A DNA stretch of 64,000 nt. Origin: Bacteroidales bacterium (GTDB lineage: Bacteria > Bacteroidota > Bacteroidia > Bacteroidales > JACABE01). The notes beneath the pieces are model-generated. The model did no database searches, was not told where the DNA came from, and saw only the letters and a list, made by a program, of their open reading frames with translations. The position numbers and the translations under genes were made by a program. The stretch is taken from positions 1 through 64,000 of the forward strand of contig JAHEYQ010000022.1 of NCBI GenBank assembly GCA_023251515.1, written 5' to 3'. Positions 24,629-34,704 of the stretch are shown piece by piece (position 1 is the stretch's first letter; each line of letters begins with the position of its first letter).

Positions 24629-26044
24629 TTATTTACCCCTTCCCTGTAATATTATAATCATTGTGTATAAAAGTATTTTAATATCAGTTGCTAACGACAT
24701 GTTCTCTATGTATAGCAAATCGTATTTCAAACGTTCAATCATTTCATCTACATTTTCGGCATAACCAAATTTTACTTGTCCCCATGAAGTAATACCTGGT
24801 TTAACTTTATGTAATAATCGATAATGAGGTGCTTTTTTAACGATCTCGTTGATAAAAAATTGTCTTTCGGGTCGTGGGCCCACCAGCGACATATTTCCCT
24901 TTAAAACGTTGTAAAATTGAGGAATTTCATCAAGCCTTACTTTACGCATAAATCTGCCAAATGGTGTTATTCTAGGATCATCTTTGCAAGATAACATTGG
25001 AGTACCGCTTTCTGCATTAATATACATTGATCGGAACTTGTGCATCATAAAAGGTTTTCCTTTAATTCCAATCCTTTCGTGTGAATAAAATATTGGCCCT
25101 TTTGAAGTGGTTTTTATTATAATTGCAGTGATTAAATATACTGGTGATAATAAAATAAAAACCAATATTGATGAAAAAATATCAAGTATCCTTTTTAATG
25201 ATTGTTGCCAGGTTGGCATCAAATCTGGCGATATTAGAATTACAGGAGCATGAAAGATTGAACTCATTTTGACAGAGCCTAATAAAATGTCTTGTAAGTC
25301 AGGAATTATTTTTATCACTACCTCACTGTCTTCAAGGGCTGTAATAATACTTCCCAATAATTTATGTTCATATTCTTCAATTGCTATAATAACCTCTTCT
25401 ACATTATTTTCTTTAATGATGGTTTTTAGTGATTTGTAATTTCCTAAAAAAGGGAGCAGGTTAGCAATTTCTGGATTTTGGCTGCCATTTAAACTGACAA
25501 ATCCTGTAAATTTATTTCCCGAAGATTCTATTTGATTTTCAATATCCTGATATATTTTTACAGCTTTATCGTGGCTTCCAACAATTACCGTATTAAAACC
25601 CATTAATTTATGATGTATTTTATAAGCAGTACGAGAAGTTAATATTACTCTGAATAAGTAAGTAACAAAAAAATGCAATAAGAAGAGTACAATAAATGAT
25701 TGATAATAATTCTTGTATGTGATAATTACATCGTCAAGTATGAGTGCAAAGAAAATGATGAGTACACCAATAAGGCTAATAATGAATGTTTGTTCAAGCT
25801 CCTGTAGTCTTGATTTACGATAAATTTTGCGATAAGTTCCAATCATTAAATATAATGAAAGCCAAAATAAAGGAATGAAAATAAGTCCTTTATATAGATT
25901 TGGATCGTTTATAATATTTAATATTCCTTTAATATATATCTGATCAACCTGATTTTTGCGATAAATAAAAAATAAACCCCAGGCAATTATGGCTGAAAAA
26001 ATATCAAAGAAAACGTATTTAGAAACTTGTAAACTTTTGTTCAT
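24629..26044 (-). CDS. Polyprenyl-phosphate sugar phosphotransferase (WcaJ/PglC type)
   Basis: Initiating enzyme of exopolysaccharide or O-antigen synthesis that transfers a sugar phosphate to undecaprenyl phosphate. The 471 residues comprise four N-terminal membrane helices, a CoA-binding-like cytoplasmic domain (about 130-260) and the C-terminal bacterial sugar transferase domain (about 280-465) with HKFRSMYINAE, RKVRLDEIPQF, LVGPRPER and KPGITSWGQV. I use ATG at 26044, which overlaps the stop of the upstream lipoprotein by one base (TAATG), rather than a TTG two codons earlier. The upstream lipoprotein is probably functionally linked, for instance as a polysaccharide-associated envelope protein. 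Confidence 0.9.
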   Translation of the reverse strand: MNKSLQVSKYVFFDIFSAIIAWGLFFIYRKNQVDQIYIKGILNIINDPNLYKGLIFIPLFWLSLYLMIGTYRKIYRKSRLQELEQTFIISLIGVLIIFFALILDDVIITYKNYYQSFIVLFLLHFFVTYLFRVILTSRTAYKIHHKLMGFNTVIVGSHDKAVKIYQDIENQIESSGNKFTGFVSLNGSQNPEIANLLPFLGNYKSLKTIIKENNVEEVIIAIEEYEHKLLGSIITALEDSEVVIKIIPDLQDILLGSVKMSSIFHAPVILISPDLMPTWQQSLKRILDIFSSILVFILLSPVYLITAIIIKTTSKGPIFYSHERIGIKGKPFMMHKFRSMYINAESGTPMLSCKDDPRITPFGRFMRKVRLDEIPQFYNVLKGNMSLVGPRPERQFFINEIVKKAPHYRLLHKVKPGITSWGQVKFGYAENVDEMIERLKYDLLYIENMSLATDIKILLYTMIIILQGRGK

Positions 26045-26940
26045 TACCAATGTACGAGTTTAATGTTGTCGAAAAGTATGGTTGCAGTTGTATTTGTTGA
26101 GCTTTTGTATTCTCCGAAAAAAACTTTGTAATCAAGTGCTGAGTATGAATCGCTAATATCTGGAGTGAAATTGATATAAATTTTTTTCCATTCATTTGTC
26201 GGATTTAAAACTACAGTTGCTGTTTGCACAATTTTACTCGAATAATATGATAGTAATCCAACTCTGATTGGATTGTTGGTTTTGTAATTCATTTCCAGAA
26301 AAACAGGAGATCCGTTTTTGGGTAATACAAATTTGTCAATGGTTTCAACTTCATAAAAATTCTGGATTTCATTAAGAAATATCATGCCAGATGAGAAGCC
26401 TTCAAATACATTGCCACTCAAACTTGTAGCAAATAAAGTAGTATCGCTACCGTTTCTTTTTTGAATAGAAACTCCACCATCCTCAAAATCTTCTTTCCAT
26501 GAAAATTTGGCATTATCAGAATATATTGTATGAGTTGTTGTAGAGTCAAGATGTAAGATTTTTCCTTCTGCAAGATTTGAATCTGTTATTTCAACCTTTT
26601 TATAAAAAGGATAAACAACTCTTGTTCCTGACATTCCATTCATTTTTATACCAGGAGCCAGCGTTATTTTATGTTTCCCTTTTTTTAATACAGGAAACTT
26701 TGCAGGAAGTTCAAAGGCTCCAATTAATTCATCATCAATATAAACCCACACATCGGTTATTTTTTGAGATAAACTTCCTTCTGCCAGATTAGGATTTTTA
26801 TCAAGTATAAACTTGTCAACCTGAATATAAGCAGGAATCGTTTGGTCGCCATCAAAATCTTCGCAAGAACTAATAAAGATAATTAGTCCAAAAAAAATTA
26901 AGAGTCTGAAATTGATTAATTTAAAATATAAAAACCTCAT
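26044..26940 (-). CDS. Uncharacterised lipoprotein coupled to the sugar transferase
   Basis: A 298-residue lipoprotein with lipobox FISSC (Cys26). The mature part begins with a beta-rich domain (about 30-125, with VWVYIDDELIGAFELPAKFP), then a possible jelly-roll ending in TATILFDNIKLVHW, as in carbohydrate-binding or C-terminal Laminin-G-like folds. I do not recognise a named family. It overlaps the glycosyltransferase start by one base, so the two are translated together; an outer-membrane role in the same polysaccharide pathway is a guess. Confidence 0.75.
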   Translation of the reverse strand: MRFLYFKLINFRLLIFFGLIIFISSCEDFDGDQTIPAYIQVDKFILDKNPNLAEGSLSQKITDVWVYIDDELIGAFELPAKFPVLKKGKHKITLAPGIKMNGMSGTRVVYPFYKKVEITDSNLAEGKILHLDSTTTHTIYSDNAKFSWKEDFEDGGVSIQKRNGSDTTLFATSLSGNVFEGFSSGMIFLNEIQNFYEVETIDKFVLPKNGSPVFLEMNYKTNNPIRVGLLSYYSSKIVQTATVVLNPTNEWKKIYINFTPDISDSYSALDYKVFFGEYKSSTNTTATILFDNIKLVHW

Positions 26941-27015
26941 TGATATTTCTTTGAGTAAATAAATATTAAAGAGATAACGTAGAATTATCTGTTTTATTAT
27001 GTAATTGATTAAAAA

Positions 27016-27996
27016 TTAATCAATTTGTACATTTAATTTTTCAATTATTTGATATGCAACGTTTAATGCATTGTAGCCATCAATTATTGAAACCAAAGGA
27101 GTAGTGTTATTTACTATCGAATGATAAAATGATTCCAACTCCATTTTTATAGCATTTGTAGCTTGAATTTCAGGTTTTTCAAAAAATATTTGTTTAGAAC
27201 CTTTATTCACGCCTAATTCAATAATCATTGCAAACGGATCGTTATTTTCAGGCGAAACTTCTTTCATTCTTACTATTTCAGCTTCTTTATCCAGAAAATC
27301 GACAGCAATATAAGCATCTCTTTGGAAAAATCTTGATTTTCTCATGTTTTTCAATGAAATTCTGCTGGCAGTTAGGTTTGCAACACAGCCATTATCAAAT
27401 TCAATACGTGCATTTGCAATGTCTGGTGTATCGCTTACAACAGCAACTCCGCTTGCACTTACTTTGCGTACATTTGATTTTACAACACTCAAAACGATAT
27501 CAATATCATGAATCATTAAATCAAGAATTACAGGAACATCTGTGCCTCTCGGATTAAATTGAGCTAAACGATGTGTTTCTATAAACATCGGATTTTTAAT
27601 ATGTTCTAATGCTGCCATAAAGGCTGGATTAAATCTTTCTACATGACCAACCTGCACTTTTACATTAGCTTCTTCAGCCAATTCTATCATTTTTTTTGCT
27701 TCGGCCGATGATGCTGCAATCGGTTTTTCAATAAAAACATGTTTTCCTCTTTTCAAAGATTTTGCAGCACATTCAAAATGAGAAAGGGTAGGAGTAACAA
27801 TATCAACTACATCCACTTCGTCAATTAATTCCTCTATTGATCCGAATGCATAAGTATTATACTCTTCTGCAACTTTTTTTGCATTTTCCTGATCAGGATC
27901 AAAAAATCCAACAAACTCATATTCAGGAATTTGTTTTATACATTTTATATGTATTTTCCCAAGGTGACCTGCACCCATAACGCCAATTCGTAGCAT
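27016..27996 (-). CDS. Gfo/Idh/MocA family NAD(P)-dependent oxidoreductase
   Basis: The 326-residue protein begins LRIGVMGAGHLGKIH, a Rossmann motif, followed by FFDPDQENAKKVAEEY, the conserved EKPIAASSAEAKKM and the active-site region HDIDIVLSVV. The family oxidises or reduces sugars and related compounds; this subgroup with its histidine-aspartate pair is common beside lipid A and polysaccharide genes. A longer frame reaches 28098 but would overlap the divergent pcm gene, and its extra 34 residues look non-coding. A TACTTTTG box on this strand (28012-28019) also fits the start at 27996. Confidence 0.85.
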   Translation of the reverse strand: MLRIGVMGAGHLGKIHIKCIKQIPEYEFVGFFDPDQENAKKVAEEYNTYAFGSIEELIDEVDVVDIVTPTLSHFECAAKSLKRGKHVFIEKPIAASSAEAKKMIELAEEANVKVQVGHVERFNPAFMAALEHIKNPMFIETHRLAQFNPRGTDVPVILDLMIHDIDIVLSVVKSNVRKVSASGVAVVSDTPDIANARIEFDNGCVANLTASRISLKNMRKSRFFQRDAYIAVDFLDKEAEIVRMKEVSPENNDPFAMIIELGVNKGSKQIFFEKPEIQATNAIKMELESFYHSIVNNTTPLVSIIDGYNALNVAYQIIEKLNVQID

Positions 27997-28085
27997 ATTT
28001 CTTTTTTTTTGCAAAAGTAATTTTTTAATCCTAATTGAAATCACTATTTTCGCAAAAAAAGTAATTTTTAAAGTAATTTTTTTTA

Positions 28086-28736
28086 ATGCTTGATACATAT
28101 AAACATAAAGGATTGAGAAAACAGCTTGTTGGAGTTGTTAGAGAAAAAGGAATTAAAGATGAAAATGTACTTGTTGCAATTGAAAAAATTCCACGTCATT
28201 TTTTTCTTGATTCATCTTTTACTGAATTTGCATACCAGGATAAAGCTTTCCCTATAGGAAACGGCCAAACTATTTCTCAGCCTTATACGGTTGCGTTTCA
28301 ATCTGAATTGCTGAAAATTAAAAAAAATGAGAAAGTACTTGAGGTTGGTACAGGCTCCGGTTATCAATCTTGTGTTCTTATAGAACTAGGCGCTAAGGTA
28401 TTTACTATTGAACGACAAAAAGATTTATATCAACGTACAAAAACTTTTTTGCCAACTATAGGCTACAGACCCAGAATGTTTTATGGTGATGGTTATGCAG
28501 GTTTGCCTGCTTATGCTCCCTTTGATAAAATTATTGTAACTGCCGGAGCTCCATTTATTCCAGAAGCTCTTGTACAACAATTGAAAATGGGCGGAATTAT
28601 GGTTGTTCCTGTTGGTGAAGATGTACATACTATGATAAGCCTCGAAAAAATTTCTGAATCCGAAATTATTCAAAGAGAACATGGTAATTTCAAATTTGTT
28701 CCTCTTTTAGAAGACAAAGCTGATAGTAAAAAATAA
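28086..28736 (+). CDS. pcm: Protein-L-isoaspartate O-methyltransferase
   Basis: SAM-dependent repair enzyme that methylates isoaspartyl residues in damaged proteins. The 216 residues contain the PCMT signature: IPRHFFLD, FPIGNGQTISQPYTVAFQ, the SAM motif VLEVGTGSGYQSCVL and IIVTAGAPFIPEALVQQL. Length is normal. It is divergent from the oxidoreductase gene, 89 nt away, with an imperfect -7 (TATTTTCG) in the gap. Confidence 0.95.
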   Translation: MLDTYKHKGLRKQLVGVVREKGIKDENVLVAIEKIPRHFFLDSSFTEFAYQDKAFPIGNGQTISQPYTVAFQSELLKIKKNEKVLEVGTGSGYQSCVLIELGAKVFTIERQKDLYQRTKTFLPTIGYRPRMFYGDGYAGLPAYAPFDKIIVTAGAPFIPEALVQQLKMGGIMVVPVGEDVHTMISLEKISESEIIQREHGNFKFVPLLEDKADSKK

Positions 28737-28774
28737 ATTTTGTTTCTTTGTATTGATATATCGTTGATTGAGTA

Positions 28775-31165
28775 TTAAAACTCAACAATAATTCCTATTG
28801 TGGGCAATACATTACCAGAAAAATCATCTATTTTCCGCAAAACATATTTTGAATTGTCATTCGGATTGATAGAAATATTTCCATCAATATCCAGATTTGT
28901 ATAAATAGGTTGTTGTTCTGCCTTGAATGCCAATAAATTCTGAATATCCATATAAATATTTAATGCCCATTTTTTAAAGAAATATTGTTTGTCAACTCTT
29001 ACATCTAATTGATTGAAATTTCCTAATCTAACAGAATTAAAGGCATTATAATTTAAATATCCTCTGCCTCTTGAGTCCCAAACTTCACGTTTTGAAGATT
29101 CTGCTACATCAACCGGAGTATATGGTGACCCACCTACAAATCTCCACTTTGCACCTATTTCCCAGCTTTTCCCGAGATTTCTTTTCATAGTCAGGTTTAA
29201 AATATGTTTATTATCCCATGCAGATGGAATGAATTCGTTGTTTTTTTCTTTAAATTCACTTCGGACAAAAGTATATGATACTATAATGTTAAAGCCTTTT
29301 AAATCAGTTGTTCTATAATAAATTTCAAAACCATAAGCTCTTCCTTTACTTGTTGAAGTAACTTCTTCGTCACCAAAAGTTCCATAATCAGCACCTTTGC
29401 TGGCTATTGATACAGAGTCGTTTACTGAAAAAGGATAATTCTGATACCATTTATAAAATCCTTCCATCGTAAACTTTGATTTTTCGTTAAACATATAGTC
29501 AAATCCGGTAACGATATGATTTGAAGTAATATAACTTATATTGTTATTTTTATTTACCAATTCACCATTGTTGTTTCTGAATCCTAAGGTTGTATATGCA
29601 GGTCTTTGATAATATCTTCCAATATTAGCATTTAAGTAAAATTTCTCTGATATTTGAAATGATGTTGATAATCTTGGTGAAACTTGATTCAATATATTTG
29701 ACATATCAGAGTCGTAATTATTTGCATCTAATCTTACACCCAATGATATGCTTAATCTGTCGCCAAGGTATTTTTTACTAATTTGTCCGAAAGTATTCCA
29801 AGCAAATAAATCGAGTTTTGAGTCGTAATTGATTGTTATTAAGCTGTCTTTAGCAAAAATTTTCTGGAATGTCCTATTTTTGTATCTGTTGTATTCTAAT
29901 CCTAATCCAAAAATAATTTTGTAATCATTTAATTGTGTATTTCTTTCGAATCTGAATTTATTTTCAATTTCGTCAGAGCTGTAATCCAGTATTTTAGGTT
30001 TGTTTTCGTCATTTTCAGGATATTTGTATGACGTATTTCTCAGCATATTTCTACTGATTATATAACTGTCGTAGGAATTTGTTCTGAAATGTTTGTAAAC
30101 TGCTCCTACAGCATAATTCCATTGTTCAAAAACAGGAAGATAACCCAAAATATATTTTTGGCTTTCCGTAGGGTTTTTTATATCGGTATTTAGATTAAAC
30201 TGATCTATAGCACCTAATCCAATGACTATCAATTCGTTTTTTAAATCAAATTTAGTCTTTGATTTCCATTGAAAATCATTGTAAGTCGGTAAAAATGGTA
30301 AGCCTATGGCACTAAATAAAAATTGCAAATAAGAACGTCTCGCAGAAAAAATAAAAGATGTTTTTTTATTGATAGGCCCATCTAAAGTAAGTGCCAGATC
30401 TGAAGCTCCTACTGAGCCCTTAAATTTTAATTTATCAGGATTACCATCAATTAAGCGCATATCCAAAACTGAACTTAAAGCATTACCTTTATTGGCAGGG
30501 AATGCTCCCGAATAAAACTCAATTTCTCTCAGAAAATCAACATTTATTATGCCGATAGGGCCACCTGATGCACCTTGGGTCGCAAAATGATTAAGATTTG
30601 GAATTTCAATTCCATCCAGATAAAAACGGTTTTCACTTGATCCACCACCTCTAACAATCAGGTCATTTCTAAAACTTACAGATGAAGACACACCCGGCAA
30701 TGATTGTAATACTTTTGAAATATCGCGATTGCTTCCCGGACTTTTTTCAATTTCAGCTATACCAATACTTTTCATTGATAACGGGCTTTCTTCATCACGT
30801 CTGAAAATTGCTGATTTTATTTCTACTTCTGATAGTTTAATTGATGTTTCTTTCATTGGGATTTCAATATATTTTGTTTTTCCTCCAGTTATCATAAATT
30901 CAGTTGATTGAAATTTTTCAAAGCCAATAAAACTTGAAATAAGTCTGGTGAAACCAGGTTTTACGTTGAAAAAAACAAAATTTCCTTCAAAATCTGATGT
31001 TGAACCCATATTTGTGCCTTCAATCAGAATATTGGCAAAAGGTATGGGCTCATTATTTTTTTGATTGAAAATTCTGCCTTTTATCGTACCTGATTGTGAA
31101 TAGCTATATGAAAATGAGAGCAATAATAATATCGAAAAAATGCTTATGTTGATTTTTTTAATCAT
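28775..31165 (-). CDS. TonB-dependent outer membrane receptor
   Basis: A 796-residue receptor with a signal peptide (SYSYSQ, about residue 24), an N-terminal carboxypeptidase-regulatory-like domain (about 25-105), a plug domain (about 115-230, with VLQSLPGVSSSVSFRNDLIVRGG) and a 22-strand barrel ending in a C-terminal Phe (GIIVEF). No SusD partner is adjacent, so it probably imports a siderophore, cofactor or small oligomer. It is divergent from the SusC gene, 301 nt away. The substrate cannot be told from the sequence. Confidence 0.9.
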   Translation of the reverse strand: MIKKINISIFSILLLLSFSYSYSQSGTIKGRIFNQKNNEPIPFANILIEGTNMGSTSDFEGNFVFFNVKPGFTRLISSFIGFEKFQSTEFMITGGKTKYIEIPMKETSIKLSEVEIKSAIFRRDEESPLSMKSIGIAEIEKSPGSNRDISKVLQSLPGVSSSVSFRNDLIVRGGGSSENRFYLDGIEIPNLNHFATQGASGGPIGIINVDFLREIEFYSGAFPANKGNALSSVLDMRLIDGNPDKLKFKGSVGASDLALTLDGPINKKTSFIFSARRSYLQFLFSAIGLPFLPTYNDFQWKSKTKFDLKNELIVIGLGAIDQFNLNTDIKNPTESQKYILGYLPVFEQWNYAVGAVYKHFRTNSYDSYIISRNMLRNTSYKYPENDENKPKILDYSSDEIENKFRFERNTQLNDYKIIFGLGLEYNRYKNRTFQKIFAKDSLITINYDSKLDLFAWNTFGQISKKYLGDRLSISLGVRLDANNYDSDMSNILNQVSPRLSTSFQISEKFYLNANIGRYYQRPAYTTLGFRNNNGELVNKNNNISYITSNHIVTGFDYMFNEKSKFTMEGFYKWYQNYPFSVNDSVSIASKGADYGTFGDEEVTSTSKGRAYGFEIYYRTTDLKGFNIIVSYTFVRSEFKEKNNEFIPSAWDNKHILNLTMKRNLGKSWEIGAKWRFVGGSPYTPVDVAESSKREVWDSRGRGYLNYNAFNSVRLGNFNQLDVRVDKQYFFKKWALNIYMDIQNLLAFKAEQQPIYTNLDIDGNISINPNDNSKYVLRKIDDFSGNVLPTIGIIVEF

Positions 31166-31310
31166 ATATATTTATTTGTAAAATTGTTTTATATCTAAGT
31201 AAATGTGATATTTTTTAATAACGATAATAATTACAAATTGTTCATTTTCTAATAATTAAAAATCCAAATAAAAAAAAGTTAATAAAAAATATAAAAAATC
31301 TTAAAAAAAG

Positions 31311-31342
31311 CTTGTTTTTGCTTCAATATTTATGTAACATTG
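31311..31342 (+). promoter_or_regulatory. Candidate promoter for the SusC/SusD pair
   Basis: CTTG, a 20-nt spacer and TAACATTG, both one base off consensus. It leaves a long AT-rich leader of about 120 nt before 31467. Nothing else is evident in the 301-nt gap 31166-31466. Confidence 0.35.
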
Positions 31343-31466
31343 CATTACGAAAAATTACAAAAGTAACTAAACAATTTATTTTTAACTAAACGCTTTAATA
31401 ATGTAGATTCTAAAATCTAAATATTTAAAACTTAACTTAACATTTATTAATTAAACTTAACTTTCT

Positions 31467-34400
31467 ATGAGAAAAATTTCATTTTTACTTGTAGCTCTAT
31501 TATTAATGGGGATGCAGGTAATTCAAGCGCAAAGAGTTATCACCGGAAAGGTAACAAGCGCTGAAGATGGTACAGGAATTCCTGGTGTCCAGATTGTAGT
31601 TAAAGGAACTTTACATGGTACTACAACCGATATTGATGGTAAATATCGGTTAACTTGTCCAGATAAAGCCGATATGCTAATCTATACTTTCGTGGGTATG
31701 AAAACTCAGGAAGTAAAAATCGGAGCTAAGAACATTATTGATGTTGTTATGGCTTCCGATGTTACTAATATTGAAGGAGTTGTTGTAACAGCCATGGGTA
31801 TTAAAAAAGAGAAAAAAGCTTTGGGATACTCTGTACAGGATGTTGGAGGAAAAGAACTTACAAGAGGTGCTAACCCAAATTTGGCAACAGCCATTCAAGG
31901 TAAAGTATCCGGTGTTGAAATCCGTCAATCATCTGGTATGCCTGGTGCTTCATCTCAAATATTAATACGTGGTGCACGTTCTTTTGATGGTAATAACTCA
32001 CCATTATATGTTATAGATGGAATGCCGATTAGTAGTAATTCTGACTATAATGTTTCTAATGGTGGTGTTGTTGGAACTGATTATTCTGGGCGTTCGATTG
32101 ATATTGACCCTAATGATATTGAGTCAATTAACGTATTGAAAGGTCAGGCAGCAGCAGCATTATATGGTATGCGTGCATCAAATGGTGTAATTATTATAAC
32201 AACCAAAAGTGGTAAAAATGTTGGAAAAGGAAGTCCGATACAAGTTTCATTTTCAACTAATTATAGCTTTGATAATATTTCAAGATTGCCTGAGAAACAG
32301 ACAAAATATGCACAAGGTATAAATGGAGTTTATAAACACACTAATTCAAGTTCTTGGGGCTGTTTGATTGATAGTTTGCCGTGGGATCCTGGTTATGGAT
32401 ACCAAAGTTCATATCCTGGTGGTCAACCCGGACAGTATTGGAATCGTCAAAAAGGTCAATGGGTTACACCAGGTGTTTATGATAATTTAGGCGATTTCTT
32501 TAAAACAGGTTTTACTAATAATAATAGCGTAAATTTAAGTCAAGCTGGTAATTATGGTAATTATTCAATTGGTTTTGGTAATACACATCAGGAAGGAATT
32601 ATTCCAAGTACCAATATGAAACGTTACAATGCAAAAGCTGCAGCAAATTTTGATATTAATGAAAAATGGAAAACTGGATTTAGTTCAAACTATTCAGAAA
32701 CAAAAATTAACAAGGTTCCATCCGGTAATTCAAGTGTTTTGTTTACAGTATATGGTTCACCTTCATCATATGATTTAGCTGGTACTCCATATTATGAATT
32801 TGGATCTCCTTATAAACAAATTAGTTATCGTACCGGAGCTGTTGGTGATAATCCTTATTGGGTTTCTGCTAACAATAGTTTTCTTGAATCAACCAAACGT
32901 TTCTTTGGAAATACTTATTTGGATTATACTCCAAATAACTGGATGAATGTTCGTTATCAATTGGGTGTAGATCAATATTCAACTGATATGGAAGAAGTAT
33001 ATGAGATGGGTTCAGCTCAAACAGGGGGAAGTACAAATAATGGAACTTATCCTTCTTCTTTAACTCCTGGTGGAGGTCAGATAACCAATAAAGGAGTTAT
33101 TAGCAGTGATATCAATTCATTGTTGAATATTACTTTTAAAAAAGAAATTACTCCTAATTTAAATGGAACTTTATTGGTTGGTAATGAATTTTCTGATGGT
33201 AGTCAGAGATTCTGGCAGCAAGATGGAACAGGTTTCAATATTGGTGGCTGGCATAATTTGTCAAATACAACATCTCAAACAGTTTCTGAAAGTAAATTCC
33301 GCAACCGTACAGTTGGTTTTTATGGAAATGCAAGTTTTGACTATATGAGAATGTTATATTTAAACATTACTGGTCGTAACGATATCGTTTCTTCTATGCC
33401 AGCTGGTAGCAGATCTTTCTTTTATCCATCAGTTTCATTATCATGGGTATATACAGAACTAGAGCAATTAAAAGAAAACAAAATATTATCTTTTGGTAAG
33501 CTTCGTGCTTCTTATGCAGAAGTTGGACAGGCTGGTACTTACAAATCGCCATATTATATTCAATATGCTACTTCAAATGGTTTTCTTGATGATGGTATTC
33601 AATTCCCGTTTAATGGATTATCAGCATATTCGCCTAATACAACTTTGTATTCAAAAGGTTTAAAACCACAAAATACAAAATCTGTTGAATTAGGTACAGA
33701 ATTTAAATTCTTTAAAGGAAGAATTGGTTTAGAATATACATATACACATCAAACTACTGTTGACCAAATATTTGCTGTGCCATTGGCTGGCTCAACCGGT
33801 TTTGCACAGGAATACAGAAATGCAGGAAAAATGTCGTCTGATATTCATGAAATCGTATTAACATTGGTACCTTTAAAATTCAAAAATTTTGAATGGAATA
33901 TGATGGTTAATTTTTCAAAAGTTATTAATACTTGTGATGAATTGGCTCCTGGTGTTGAAAGTATTTATTTAGGAGGTTTTGTTGATCCTCAGGTTCGTGC
34001 TTATGCAGGTTATTCTTATCCAACTATCTATGGATCTACTTTCTTAAGAGATGCTAACGGTAACATTATTGTTGATGATGATCCAAACAGCGATTATTAT
34101 GGTATGCCATTAAAAGGTGGTGATGGTAAAATTGGTGAAGTTACACCTAAATTCTTAGTAGGTTTCAATAATTCATTCAAGTATAAATTTGTTACTCTTT
34201 CTGCTCAATTAGACTGGAAAAATGGTGGACAAATTTATTCTGGTTCAAACAGATTGATTGATTTATACGGTGTTTCTGAACGTACTGCTGATAGAACCAC
34301 TCCTTTTGTGTATCAAGGTGTTAAATCTGATGGTACTCCTAATGACATTGTTAGAGGTGGTGCTGGTGATGAAATTGCTTATCAAACTTTATATTGGACC

Positions 34401-34679
34401 GTTTTGGCTGATATTTCTGAAGCTCATATTTATGAAACTTCGTACTTAAAATTACGTGAAATAGCTCTCTCATTTGATTTGCCAAGCAAGTTGTTAGCTC
34501 CTGTAAGAATTAAATCTGCTTCATTATCTATTTTTGCAAGAAACATTTTATTGTGGACAACATTACCTAATTTCGATCCTGAAACTTCACAAGGTAATGG
34601 AAATATGCAAGGCGGATTTGATTATATGTCATTACCTCAAACCAGATCATTCGGATTGGGATTAAATTTAGTATTTTAA
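31467..34679 (+). CDS. SusC/RagA family TonB-linked outer membrane transporter
   Basis: A 1070-residue SusC-type transporter: signal peptide (VIQAQ, about residue 22), carboxypeptidase-like beta domain (about 23-105, GKVTSAEDGTGIPGVQIVVKG), TonB-linked plug (about 110-260, with GKVSGVEIRQSSGMPGASS and NGVIIITTKSGKN) and the large barrel, ending in GLGLNLVF. It forms a pedal-bin complex with the SusD lipoprotein encoded 25 nt downstream. No glycoside hydrolase, peptidase or sigma/anti-sigma gene follows, so the nutrient is unknown; an orphan SusCD pair could take up peptides or oligosaccharides. Confidence 0.95.
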   Translation: MRKISFLLVALLLMGMQVIQAQRVITGKVTSAEDGTGIPGVQIVVKGTLHGTTTDIDGKYRLTCPDKADMLIYTFVGMKTQEVKIGAKNIIDVVMASDVTNIEGVVVTAMGIKKEKKALGYSVQDVGGKELTRGANPNLATAIQGKVSGVEIRQSSGMPGASSQILIRGARSFDGNNSPLYVIDGMPISSNSDYNVSNGGVVGTDYSGRSIDIDPNDIESINVLKGQAAAALYGMRASNGVIIITTKSGKNVGKGSPIQVSFSTNYSFDNISRLPEKQTKYAQGINGVYKHTNSSSWGCLIDSLPWDPGYGYQSSYPGGQPGQYWNRQKGQWVTPGVYDNLGDFFKTGFTNNNSVNLSQAGNYGNYSIGFGNTHQEGIIPSTNMKRYNAKAAANFDINEKWKTGFSSNYSETKINKVPSGNSSVLFTVYGSPSSYDLAGTPYYEFGSPYKQISYRTGAVGDNPYWVSANNSFLESTKRFFGNTYLDYTPNNWMNVRYQLGVDQYSTDMEEVYEMGSAQTGGSTNNGTYPSSLTPGGGQITNKGVISSDINSLLNITFKKEITPNLNGTLLVGNEFSDGSQRFWQQDGTGFNIGGWHNLSNTTSQTVSESKFRNRTVGFYGNASFDYMRMLYLNITGRNDIVSSMPAGSRSFFYPSVSLSWVYTELEQLKENKILSFGKLRASYAEVGQAGTYKSPYYIQYATSNGFLDDGIQFPFNGLSAYSPNTTLYSKGLKPQNTKSVELGTEFKFFKGRIGLEYTYTHQTTVDQIFAVPLAGSTGFAQEYRNAGKMSSDIHEIVLTLVPLKFKNFEWNMMVNFSKVINTCDELAPGVESIYLGGFVDPQVRAYAGYSYPTIYGSTFLRDANGNIIVDDDPNSDYYGMPLKGGDGKIGEVTPKFLVGFNNSFKYKFVTLSAQLDWKNGGQIYSGSNRLIDLYGVSERTADRTTPFVYQGVKSDGTPNDIVRGGAGDEIAYQTLYWTVLADISEAHIYETSYLKLREIALSFDLPSKLLAPVRIKSASLSIFARNILLWTTLPNFDPETSQGNGNMQGGFDYMSLPQTRSFGLGLNLVF

Positions 34680-34704
34680 TTATCAACATTAAAAATTTTG
34701 TAAA

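Noticed and set aside
27997..28098. N-terminal extension of the Gfo/Idh oxidoreductase
   Set aside because: The extra 34 residues overlap the pcm start and the -7 box on the minus strand; the Rossmann motif begins directly after Met at 27996.
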